DNA from: CAVREM01 sp963728825
Lineage (GTDB): Bacteria > Acidobacteriota > Vicinamibacteria > Vicinamibacterales > CAVVIG01
Assembly (NCBI GenBank): GCA_963728825.1
Contig: CAVSLA010000004.1
Span: forward strand, 1,674,001-1,738,000
Direction of reading: 5' to 3'
Length of the DNA: 64,000 nt
Positions 18,448-27,251 of this stretch are shown here, in pieces. The notes beneath the pieces were generated by a model. That model had not been told where the DNA came from, did no database searches, and saw only the letters and a program-made list of their open reading frames with translations. Every line of letters begins with the position of its first letter. Position 1 is the first letter of the stretch. A program made the translations under genes and the position numbers.

Positions 18448-19476
18448 CTAGACTGTCCGGCGGGATTCGGCCTGATCGGCAAGCCGCCGGATGCCCGTGA
18501 GGTTCAGGCCCTCCTCCGCCGCGAAGAAGACGCCGAGGAAGAACGGCGAGCCGACCGACAGCGCGTGCAGAACGATCGCCGCGCCGACCGCTGCGGTGTC
18601 GGACGCGCCGTAGAACACCGTGACGCCGAGCCGGAAGGCCTCGTGGAATCCGCCGACCGACCCGGGCGTCGGAATGAGAATGCCGATCGTCAACAGCCCG
18701 ATGATCAGAAACGAACCGGTGAACGGCACCTCGAGGCGGAACGCTTCTGCGACGGACCAGATCCCCAGCGCAATAACCAGCCACAGCGGAAACGACCAGA
18801 GCAGCGTCGCGACCAACTGACCGGGTCGACGGATTGCCCCGAGGCCGGTCGCGAACTTCTCGGCAATGCGGGCGATCAACCCGGCGAAGGCGGACGGCAC
18901 CACCTGCTCGAGGCGCTGAAACATCGCGGCCAGCCGTGCCGGGTCGCCTGCCATCACGAACAACACCAGCAACGCGAAGATGGAGACGGCGCCGGCGCTG
19001 GCCCCCGCCCACTTCACCGCGGTCAGCGCCGCCGGGTTGACATCGCTCATGTTGCGGCCGAATACGAAAACGTACGACGCGAGCAGGATCAGCACCGTGA
19101 TCGTGTCGAGCAGCCGCTCGAGCACGATTGTGGCAAATGCCCCCGTCGCGCTCATCGGCTCGCGGCGTGACAGGAAGTACGGACGCACGAACTCACTGGC
19201 CGCCGCCGGAAGAAAGCTGCGCACGGCGAACCCGACCGCCGTGGCGCGAAACGAGTTGGCGAAGCTCGCCTTGCCGAGCGGCTGGAGCAGGAACTGCCAG
19301 CGCCATGCCCGGATTACGAGGTTGAGAATCATCGTGCCGAACGACAGCAGCAACCATCCCGGATGGGCGCGGACGATTTCGCGCGCGACGCCCCCGAAGT
19401 TGACGTTTCTGAGGAACAACCCCAGCAGCGCCAGCGCCAGCACGACAACGGCGATGGTTCGTATATGTGCGCGCAT
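18448..19476 (-). CDS. Flippase-like / lysylphosphatidylglycerol synthase TM-region protein (UPF0104)
   Basis: Multi-pass membrane protein of the AglD/MprF-type flippase-like family. It has about eight hydrophobic segments, starting AVVVLALALLGLFL. The family motif before the last third is IPTPGSVGGFHEAF (about residues 270-283), and WRWQFLLQPLGK is an early landmark. There is no soluble synthase domain, so this is the membrane part alone, for which lipid flipping is suspected in the family. Frame intact, 342 residues. It sits 11 bases upstream of nrdR; the pairing seems operonic rather than functional. Confidence 0.85.
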   Translation of the reverse strand: MRAHIRTIAVVVLALALLGLFLRNVNFGGVAREIVRAHPGWLLLSFGTMILNLVIRAWRWQFLLQPLGKASFANSFRATAVGFAVRSFLPAAASEFVRPYFLSRREPMSATGAFATIVLERLLDTITVLILLASYVFVFGRNMSDVNPAALTAVKWAGASAGAVSIFALLVLFVMAGDPARLAAMFQRLEQVVPSAFAGLIARIAEKFATGLGAIRRPGQLVATLLWSFPLWLVIALGIWSVAEAFRLEVPFTGSFLIIGLLTIGILIPTPGSVGGFHEAFRLGVTVFYGASDTAAVGAAIVLHALSVGSPFFLGVFFAAEEGLNLTGIRRLADQAESRRTV

Positions 19477-19596
19477 CGACCGGGAGTGTTCATTACTATA
19501 CTGCCCTAGCGCCCCGCGCGGTCGATCGCGCTATATGTTGTTGTTGTCAGCCGCACGGCGTCTTCTGTAAGATGCGGAACTCCCGCGAGGCATCCT

Positions 19597-20514
19597 TTGG
19601 CGTTCGCACCTCCCGTTCTCAACACGTCGCTCGCATCGCGCGGTCCGGACCGTCACGGCAAGGTGCGCGACATTTATGATTTCGGCGACCGCCTGCTCAT
19701 CGTCGCCACCGATCGCATCTCGGCGTTCGACTACGTGCTCGGCACAGGAATTCCCGACAAGGGAAAAGTCCTGACGCAGATCTCGGCCTTCTGGTTCGCC
19801 CATCTGCGGCCGCTCGTCGACCACCATCTGCTGTCAATCGACCCCGCGGACTTCCCGGTCGAGTCGCCGGCCGATCGCGCCGTCTTCGCCGGCCGCTCGA
19901 TGCTCGTGAAGCGCGCCGAGCCGCTGCCGATCGAGTGCGTCGCGCGCGGCTATCTGTCCGGATCCGGCTGGAAGGACTATCTCGCGTCCGGAAAAGTCTG
20001 TGGCATCGGCCTGCCGGCCGGCCTGCGCGAATCGGATCGTCTGCCGCAGGCCGATCTTCACGCCCGCGACCAAAGCGCAGACCGGACACGACATCAACAT
20101 CAGCGAAGCCGAGGCGGCGACGCTGATGGACCCGTCAGTCCTTGCCCGGGCGCGCGACCTGACGCTGCGCCTCTACGAGCAGGGCGCGGCACACGCCGAA
20201 TCCCGCGGCATCATCGTCGCCGATACGAAGTTTGAATTCGGCCTGCTGCCGGACGACGGACGGCCCGCGGCCGATCGGCTCATCCTCATCGACGAGGTCC
20301 TGACGCCGGACTCCTCGCGCTTCTGGCCGAAGAACGCCTACGCGCCAGGCGGCCCGCAACCCAGCTTCGACAAGCAGTTCGTGCGCGATTACCTCGAAGA
20401 GATCAAGTGGAACAAGCAGCCGCCGGTTCCGACGCTGCCGGACGGCGTGGTGTTGCAGACGCGCGAGAAATACTCGAGGCCTTCACGCGGCTGACGGGCC
20501 GGGACCTGCAATGA
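19597..20514 (+). CDS. purC: SAICAR synthase (frame lesions)
   Basis: Joins aspartate to CAIR in purine synthesis. Start is TTG, reading LAFAPPVLNTSLASRG. The core includes GKVRDIYDFGDRLLIVATDR and ISAFDYVLGTGIPDKG. After removing one G near 20050 the reading continues QPIFTPATKAQTGHD, then ADTKFEFG and LIDEVLTPDSSRFW. A second lesion near 20474 ends the frame early; here adding rather than deleting a base fits the family best and carries the gene to TGA at 20514, overlapping the next start as ATGA. About 305 residues. Confidence 0.93.
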
Positions 20515-20723
20515 TTGCCGACCGCCTGGAGCGGCTCGTCGACGAGATGGTCGAGCGCGGCGTGCAGTTCGACGACGCGGTGCGCGAGTTTGAAAAGCGT
20601 TTCATCTCCCGGGTGCTGGGCGCGTGCGACGGCAGCCTGAACAAGACCGCCGAGGCCCTCGGCATCCATCGCAACACGCTGACGCGGAAGATGGGGACCT
20701 ACAAAATCAAGAAGCGCACCTAA
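20511..20723 (+). CDS. Fis-family helix-turn-helix protein (70 aa)
   Basis: Stand-alone Fis-type DNA-binding domain. The first half is an acidic helix (LERLVDEMVERGVQ) and the second the helix-turn-helix SLNKTAEALGIHRNTLTRKM (residues about 42-61). It overlaps the true purC stop by ATGA, so the two genes are translationally coupled. Small Fis proteins bend DNA and can regulate rRNA or sigma54 promoters, but the target here is unknown. The frame is intact and the start follows directly from the overlap. Confidence 0.88.
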   Translation: MIADRLERLVDEMVERGVQFDDAVREFEKRFISRVLGACDGSLNKTAEALGIHRNTLTRKMGTYKIKKRT

Positions 20724-21003
20724 GGGTGCCGGGGGCGGGGTGCCGGGGTGCTGGGTGCTTCGCCGGGGGCCGCGGTGCAGGGTGCCGCGGTGCCAGGGGC
20801 TCTCAGCGCGCACCCCACCCGCTTTGTGTCCCTCGCACCCGGCACGAGCACCCGGCACCCGGCCCGCGGCACTTCGGCCCGGCCCTAGCACCCGGCACCT
20901 CGGCACGCGGCACTTCGGCACCCGGCCCTAGCACCCGGCACTTCGGCACCTGGCGAAGCACCCTGCACCGCGGCCCCCGGCCCCCGGCACCCGGTGTTAG
21001 CGC
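20724..21003. repeat. Large 7-base tandem array forming an inverted repeat
   Basis: A 280-base, very GC-rich non-coding block between the Fis gene and the groES promoter. Almost every base fits degenerate heptamers of the type GGTGCCG in the left third and its complement CGGCACC in the right two thirds. A perfect 24-bp inverted repeat links 20763-20786 with 20959-20982, so the block can fold into a long hairpin with a ~170-base loop that is itself heptameric. No credible ORF or promoter is seen inside it. Confidence 0.85.
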
Positions 21004-21010
21004 TCTCCCC

Positions 21011-21038
21011 TTGACACTGCTAATGCCGGAAATATAAT
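21011..21038 (+). promoter_or_regulatory. Sigma70-type promoter of groESL
   Basis: TTGACA at 21011-21016 and TATAAT at 21033-21038, both perfect consensus, with a 16-base spacer. It is the clearest promoter in the window. The -10 abuts the CIRCE operator directly. Confidence 0.92.
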
Positions 21039-21064
21039 TAGCAGTCGCACCAAGCGAGTGCTAG
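21038..21064 (+). promoter_or_regulatory. CIRCE operator (HrcA site)
   Basis: Inverted repeat TTAGCAGTC-N9-GAGTGCTAG, matching the CIRCE consensus TTAGCACTC-N9-GAGTGCTAA at all but two positions. It starts at the last base of the -10 box and covers the transcription start, so HrcA bound here would block groESL transcription until heat shock. hrcA itself is not in this window. Confidence 0.93.
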
Positions 21065-21135
21065 CGCGGACTCAGACCTGCACGAGTTTCGCCCGGAAGG
21101 ACCTCCACACTCTCACGACAGACGGAGTAAAGAGC

Positions 21136-21450
21136 ATGAACGTCAGACCGCTCCACGACCGGATCATTGTTCAGCGTATCGAGGAAGGCGAACAGAAAAT
21201 CGGCGGGATCATCATCCCCGATACGGCCAAGGAAAAGCCCCAGCAGGGCAAAGTTATCGCCGCCGGCAACGGCAAGGCGAAAGACGACGGGAAACGCGTA
21301 CCGCTCGATGTCAAGGCGGGTGACGTCATCCTGTTCGGCAAGTACTCGGGCCAGGAGATCAAGCTCGACGGCCAGGAGTACCTCATCATGCGCGAGGACG
21401 AAGTCCTCGCGGTCATCGAGGACAAGGCCGCGGCGAAAGGCAAGAAGTAG
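21136..21450 (+). CDS. groES: Co-chaperonin GroES
   Basis: Heptameric 10-kDa lid of the GroEL folding chamber. The ATG at 21136 gives MNVRPLHDRIIVQRIEE; an upstream extension to 21058 lies in the leader. The mobile loop is KIGGIIIPDTAKEKPQQG (residues about 20-37), and GKYSGQEIKLDGQEYLIMRE is typical of the C-terminal half. The frame is intact, 104 residues. It is transcribed from the CIRCE-controlled promoter with a leader of roughly 90 bases and is followed by groEL after a 72-base repeat-filled gap. Confidence 0.98.
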   Translation: MNVRPLHDRIIVQRIEEGEQKIGGIIIPDTAKEKPQQGKVIAAGNGKAKDDGKRVPLDVKAGDVILFGKYSGQEIKLDGQEYLIMREDEVLAVIEDKAAAKGKK

Positions 21451-21454
21451 CCAT

Positions 21455-21512
21455 CAGGAAGTTCGGGAATCGGGAATTAGGAACTACGAATCAGGAATTC
21501 GCAGGATTAGGA
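21455..21512. repeat. 7-base tandem array between groES and groEL
   Basis: Seven to eight imperfect heptamers of the GGGAATC/AGGAATT type at strict 7-base spacing. The last unit supplies the groEL Shine-Dalgarno sequence AGGAG (21509-21513), nine bases before the ATG. Confidence 0.78.
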
Positions 21513-21522
21513 GACACGAGCA

Positions 21523-23148
<1,626 letters not shown>

Positions 23149-23153
23149 GGCGC

Positions 23154-23221
23154 GAAATTTACAATGAGAAACTTACAATTTGAAATGAATTTCTAATTTC
23201 GAATTGTAAATTGTAAATTTC
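23154..23221. repeat. AT-rich 7-base tandem array with 12-bp inverted ends
   Basis: Nine to ten heptamers of the TTTACAA / TAAATTG type immediately after groEL. GAAATTTACAAT (23154-23165) and ATTGTAAATTTC (23210-23221) are perfect inverted ends, so the whole block can fold into one hairpin. It is a striking AT-rich island in ~66% GC DNA and shares its unit with the array at 49360-49394. Confidence 0.85.
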
Positions 23222-23233
23222 ATCGTAAGTCAC

Positions 23234-23275
23234 AAAAAGGCCCGGTCAGCTCGTCGCTGCCGGGCCTTTTCTTTG
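23234..23275 (+). terminator. Rho-independent terminator of groESL
   Basis: AAAAGGCCCGG (23235-23245) pairs with CCGGGCCTTTT (23260-23270) around a 14-base loop and is followed by TTTTCTTT. With an A-tract before and a T-tract after, it can also serve the convergent tonB-like gene on the other strand. Confidence 0.93.
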
Positions 23276-23294
23276 TACGGGTGCTGTTGCGCGG

Positions 23295-24299
23295 TCAGCG
23301 CAGGTTGAAGCTCAACTCGATCGTCACGAGAACCGGAACGGGCTGTCCGAGTCGGGTGCCCGGCCTGAAGCGCCATTGCCGCGCCGCGCGGATGGCTTCC
23401 TGATCGAGCCCGAACGTGGGGTCGAGCGATCTGGTCACACGGCAATCGCCGGTCGTGCCGTCCTGCCGGACGACGCACTCGAGATACACCGAGCCCTGCA
23501 CCTTCGCGCGCATTGCCTCGGCCGTGTAAGCGGGCCTCACTTCCTGCAGCAGCTCGGGTGTCGTCACGCCGTTGCCGGGACGGTATGCCCCGCCACCGGT
23601 CCCTCCGCCAAACCCGTCGCCAAGACCGGACCCTCGGCCGGAACCGATTCCCGTTCCGACGCCGGTGCCTGCTCCGCCGCCGACGCCCGATCCCTGTGAC
23701 GAGGACGTGATGGCGGGGCCTTCTGGCAGCGCGCCGGGGAGCGTCTCGACCGACGCGCCTAGCGTAATTGCCGGGATGTTCAGCTGAGCGACGAGCTCGG
23801 GTTCCTTCTCCGGCTGTTTGGGAGGCGTCGGCGCCGGGGGTTTCTCGACCGGCACAGTGATCTTGTCTTTGCCCGGCAGTTCGGCAACCCGTGGCGGCTC
23901 TTTCCGCTGATTGCCGCCGCCGCCGCCACCGCCACCCGGACCAGGCTCACTCAACCAGACGATGTGCTCGTTGGGCTTGTCCGGGAGAATCGCACTCACG
24001 ATCGCCCTGGGCGGGAAGAGCGACGGCAGAAGCAGAACTGCTGCAAGGATGACGATGTTGATCCCGAACGACACGGCCATCGACCAGCCCGTCCGCTTCG
24101 GCTGCCAGTCGAACATGAACGGCACTTCGGGCGGATGTGCATCCGCCAGGTGCACCGACAGGTGTCCTGCAGAAGCATTCAGCTCGCTTCCGGTCTGACC
24201 AGTGTTCTCTGCCATTTGGAGCGGGAGACTCGCTGAGATATTTTCGCGCACGCGTCCGGATGGCTGCAACTGCAAAAGAGGTACCTCCGGCTCGTGCAT
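23295..24299 (-). CDS. TonB-family energy transducer
   Basis: Links the inner-membrane proton motive force to outer-membrane transport or motor machines. A cytoplasmic part of about 70 residues precedes one membrane segment (FGINIVILAAVLLLPSLF, about residues 78-95). A periplasmic linker follows, first polyglycine (GPGGGGGGGGNQR), then proline-rich with PPAPTPPKQPEKEPE, then a long Gly-Ser stretch. The C-terminal TonB fold (about 250-334) has RPAYTAEAMRAKVQGSVYLE and RQWRFRPGTRLGQPVPV. Intact, 334 residues. No exbB/exbD neighbour is visible. Its gene is convergent with groEL across a shared terminator. Confidence 0.9.
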   Translation of the reverse strand: MHEPEVPLLQLQPSGRVRENISASLPLQMAENTGQTGSELNASAGHLSVHLADAHPPEVPFMFDWQPKRTGWSMAVSFGINIVILAAVLLLPSLFPPRAIVSAILPDKPNEHIVWLSEPGPGGGGGGGGNQRKEPPRVAELPGKDKITVPVEKPPAPTPPKQPEKEPELVAQLNIPAITLGASVETLPGALPEGPAITSSSQGSGVGGGAGTGVGTGIGSGRGSGLGDGFGGGTGGGAYRPGNGVTTPELLQEVRPAYTAEAMRAKVQGSVYLECVVRQDGTTGDCRVTRSLDPTFGLDQEAIRAARQWRFRPGTRLGQPVPVLVTIELSFNLR

Positions 24300-24336
24300 A
24301 TTTCACTGGGTCGGGGCGCGGGGACTGTCTCCCTCA

Positions 24337-24532
24337 GGTGCCGCAGTGCAGGGGGCCGGGGTGCCGGGGTGCTCGTGCCGGGTGCGCCAGGCCGGGTGCG
24401 CCAGGCCGGGTGCCGGGTGCCGAGTGCCGCGGTGCAGGGTGCGAGCGAAGGCGGCAACGAGCTGTTGTGATGAATGTTTGGGGCGGGTGCCGCACCCGGC
24501 ACCGCGGCCCCCTGCACCGCGGCACCCGATCC
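24337..24532. repeat. GC-rich 7-base tandem array with 35-base inverted arms
   Basis: Same unit family as the array before groES (GGTGCCG and its complement). The left arm (24337-24372) and right arm (24492-24526) are imperfect reverse complements over about 35 bases, including GTGCAGGGGGCCG against CGGCCCCCTGCAC. Between the arms lie more heptamers and a 45-base non-repetitive core around TTGTGATGAATGTTTGG. It separates the tonB-like gene's upstream side from the end of the next gene. No ORF is supported. Confidence 0.83.
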
Positions 24533-24533
24533 G

Positions 24534-24992
24534 TTAGACGCGGCCCGTCCAGGCGCCGATTGCGGCGTTGCCGCCGCCGTAGGAGTGCAGAATCGCCAGC
24601 GAGTCGGCCGCGCGCGGCTCACTGTGGATGGCCACGAGGACGCCACCGCGGGCGGTGAGTACTTCGAAAATCCGGCCGTCGTGCGCCTGGAATCCGACGC
24701 GGCGCATCGTGCCTGCGATCCCGAGCTTCGAAAAGTCTCCGGTCGGGCCTTGCAGGGCGGCGACCAGTGGACCGCGCACGGCCAACGCACCAGTGGCCGT
24801 GGTCTCCAGGCGATCACCGGACGCACCGAGCGCTTCCTCGATCAAGTTGGTGACGTCGGCGCTTTCCTTCGCCATGATGCTCAGCGCTTCAACCGGCAGC
24901 CCCGCCCTCTTCAGCGCGTCGATCCCTTTCCGCGCCCACGCCACGTCCTGAAACACGCCAACCGTGAACCGCCCCGTCCCGACCTCGATCAT
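24534..24992 (-). CDS. Small stress-type protein, 152 aa (YflT/general-stress-like)
   Basis: Unknown function. The first ~45 residues, VGVFQDVAWARKGIDALKRA then GLPVEALSIMAKES, resemble the N-terminal fold of YflT/17M-type general stress proteins: a short strand, a helix with A-x-x-A-I-x-A-L-x-x-A pattern and a second strand. The middle is alanine-rich, and the end (VLVAIHSEPRAADSLAILHSYGG) repeats a strand-helix pattern. No signal peptide or membrane segment. Frame intact. It sits 13 bases after the flavoprotein gene, so the two are probably cotranscribed. Confidence 0.7.
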   Translation of the reverse strand: MIEVGTGRFTVGVFQDVAWARKGIDALKRAGLPVEALSIMAKESADVTNLIEEALGASGDRLETTATGALAVRGPLVAALQGPTGDFSKLGIAGTMRRVGFQAHDGRIFEVLTARGGVLVAIHSEPRAADSLAILHSYGGGNAAIGAWTGRV

Positions 24993-25005
24993 GCGCTGTA
25001 ATTTA

Positions 25006-26220
25006 TCACGAGCCCCCCAGCAGGGCCCGGAGCGCGAGCCGGACTTCGAAGGTGCCGGCCAGGCGCCGTTTCAGATGCCGATAGCTCAGCGTGCCGGCGA
25101 CGAGCGCACTCATGATGTCGCGGATTGACGCGCTCTGCTGCAGCGCCTCGACGAGCAGCCTGGTAAACCGTGGACGGAAGAAGCCGTCCTTCAAACGCGC
25201 GGCGTGTATCAGCTCCGGGACGATATCGGCCCGGACGCGCTCGTGATAGCGGCGGGCCACATCACCCGATCCGCTCAACGCATCGGCGACGCAGGCCGCG
25301 GATTGCAGTGCGAAGAAAATTCCTTCGCGCGTGATGGGATCGACCAGCCCTGCGGCGTCGCCGACCAGACACCAGCCGTCCCCGGCGATCGGAAGATTCG
25401 CCAGGTCGTGCGCCGACAGCGACGGAATCGGCCAGGCATACCGTTCGAGCCGTCCGCCGGTTCCCAGACCGGTCGAGCGCATCCACGCCGTCGTCTGATC
25501 GCGAAGCTGCGCTGACGTGGCACCGCTGTCGGCGGCGGCGCAGACGCCGACCGCAAGGTGATCGGGGCGCGGGAACGACCAGATATACCCCGGAGGATCG
25601 GTCGTGAACTCGATCACGATCTCCTCGCTCGTCACACCATGGGCGAAAAACCCTGCGGCAATCGACAGCTGCTGCCGTGAAAACGGCCGGCCGATCAGCG
25701 TGCGGCGGATGAGACTGTTCGCCCCATCGGCACCCACGACGCGCGCCGCGCGATGGACGCGACCGTCGGCGGTGCGGATGCTGAATCCGCCGGTCGTCCG
25801 CTCCGCCGCAACGGCGCGCGCCGCGATCGGCACCGCCCCAGCCGCGCAGGCCGCCGCGAAGAGCAGACCATCGAACGCCGCGCGACTCGAGACGGTCAAC
25901 GCATTCGAACCGGGCGCGCCGCTCAGCGGCACCACTGCCGCCTGGCGGCGCCGCGAATCGATGAACCGCGCGGCGCGGATCGAGACGGCCGGAAGATCCT
26001 GGCCAAGCGCCGGAGCAACCAGCGACAGCGCGCGCCCGGTGACTCCTCCGCCGCAGGGCTTCTCGCGCGGATGCGATGGGTCGACAAGGATGACGCGGGC
26101 CCCGCGGCGCGCGAGTAGACAGGCGGCCCATGCGCCGCTCGGCCCGCCGCCGATCACCGCAACATCCGGTACCGCCGCGCGGTGGGTGGGCACGCGCGCT
26201 CTATCGGACGTCGTAGCCAT
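25006..26220 (-). CDS. Geranylgeranyl-reductase-family FAD oxidoreductase
   Basis: Flavoprotein of the family that reduces polyprenyl chains (quinones, lipids, chlorophyll side chains). The FAD-binding start is VAVIGGGPSGAWAACLLARRG (residues about 20-40). Next come the family signature PCGGGVTGRAL (about 57-67), VGADGANSLIRRTL, and the second flavin motif GDAAGLVDPITREGIFFAL (about 296-314). It is 404 residues and intact. The exact substrate cannot be told from sequence; menaquinone or membrane-lipid saturation are both possible. It overlaps the VWA gene by 20 bases and precedes the small stress-type gene. Confidence 0.87.
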   Translation of the reverse strand: MATTSDRARVPTHRAAVPDVAVIGGGPSGAWAACLLARRGARVILVDPSHPREKPCGGGVTGRALSLVAPALGQDLPAVSIRAARFIDSRRRQAAVVPLSGAPGSNALTVSSRAAFDGLLFAAACAAGAVPIAARAVAAERTTGGFSIRTADGRVHRAARVVGADGANSLIRRTLIGRPFSRQQLSIAAGFFAHGVTSEEIVIEFTTDPPGYIWSFPRPDHLAVGVCAAADSGATSAQLRDQTTAWMRSTGLGTGGRLERYAWPIPSLSAHDLANLPIAGDGWCLVGDAAGLVDPITREGIFFALQSAACVADALSGSGDVARRYHERVRADIVPELIHAARLKDGFFRPRFTRLLVEALQQSASIRDIMSALVAGTLSYRHLKRRLAGTFEVRLALRALLGGS

Positions 26221-27101
26221 CGCGCGCGCGCACCCGCACGTCCGGTCGATTCACGCTGACGCGGATCGAACGCCAGCCGCGGCGATCTGCCGGACCGGTC
26301 GGCGTGTAGCCGAGCAGGTACTGCTGGCGGAGTTCTCGCGCGATCGTCGTGAGCGAGGTGTCGAGCGCCCGCCGGTCGATCGCTTCGAACGAACGGCCAC
26401 CGGTGACGGATGCCAGCTCCGCGAACATCGTCGGCCGTCTGCGTCCGGTGGCAATCGGATAGATGAGCACGTCGCGGCGACGGGCATCCTGCACGAGATC
26501 CGGGCCTGCGGTCCGACTGTACCGGTCGTCGCCGTCCGAAATCAGAATCAGGGCCCGGCGGCCGGAGGCGGACTGGATGACGTCCAGCGCTTCCCGCGTG
26601 GCATCAAACAGCGGCGTCGTCCCCCAGAGATCGAGCCTGGCAATCGCTTCGGTCGCCCCGCGACGATCGGTCGACAGCGGCGCGATGATTTCGACCTCGC
26701 TGCCGATCGCCAGCACCATCACCTGATCGGATGGCCGGAGCGCGTCGATGAACCGGCGCGCGGCCGCGACGGCGTCTGCCAGCCGTTCCCGCGGCACGCT
26801 GAAGCTGCGGTCGATCGCCAGGGCGACCGCCAGCGGAAATTCCCCGGCCGCGAAGGTGCTGATGTCCTGGCGCCGGCCGTCCTCCTCGACGACGAAGTCG
26901 GCTGCCGACAGTCCGGTGACCGGTTCTCCCTTCGCGTCGGTGACGGTTGTGTACACCTCGACCGCGCTGACTCCCGAGACGAATTGCCCGACCGCGCTCG
27001 ACCAGGAATCGGCCGCCAGGACGACCGACGCCGGCAAAGCCAGAGCAGCCAGCAGGATACATGGTACAATCGCGGCACAAGGAGAGCGACGAATGGGCAA
27101 A
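26201..27101 (-). CDS. VWFA-related secreted protein
   Basis: Acidobacterial-style VWFA-related protein. A signal peptide (RRSPCAAIVPCILLAALALP then ASVVLA) is followed by an N-terminal beta domain (VSAVEVYTTVTDAKGEPVTG). The von Willebrand A domain comes next with MIDAS-like ALAIDRSFSVPRE, ILISDGDDRYSR and a late segment LLGYTPTGPADRRGWRSIRV. The start is uncertain: no ATG fits; TTG at 27101 would overlap tatA's start on the other strand, so a start within 27060-27101 or a base error is likely. Function of the family is unknown, with adhesion or protein binding usually proposed. Confidence 0.82.
27063..27085 (+). promoter_or_regulatory. Extended -10 promoter and RBS of tatA
   Basis: TGGTACAAT (27063-27071) is an extended -10 element without a clear -35. 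AAGGAG at 27080-27085 is a strong ribosome site eight bases before the tatA ATG, so the leader would be very short. Confidence 0.55.
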
Positions 27102-27251
27102 ATTGGACTGCCTGAACTGGTGATCATCCTGGTGATCGTGATCATCATTTTCGGGGCCAACCGCCTTCCCCAGCTCGGCCGGGGCATCGGCAGTGCGATC
27201 AAGAACTTCAAGGACGGCATCAAGGACGAAACCGCCGACCACAAGTCATAG
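27094..27251 (+). CDS. tatA: Sec-independent translocase protein TatA/TatE-like
   Basis: Membrane pore-forming subunit of the Tat pathway, which exports folded proteins. It is only 52 residues: MGKIGLPELVIILVIVIIIF is the membrane helix, followed by the hinge FGANRLPQLGRGIGSAIKNF and a short acidic-basic tail ending ADHKS. The strong RBS AAGGAG supports the start. It is shorter than E. coli TatA but normal for minimal TatA proteins. Neither tatB nor tatC is adjacent. The stop overlaps the convergent selB stop by six bases. Confidence 0.93.

Noticed and set aside
20724..21003. CRISPR array
   Set aside because: Repeats are contiguous 7-base units without spacers of 30-40 bases, and no cas genes are present.
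25604..27115. 503-codon plus-strand reading frame across the flavoprotein and VWA genes
   Set aside because: It is antisense to two clear genes and shows no family motif. Only tatA, starting at 27094 in this strand, is real.
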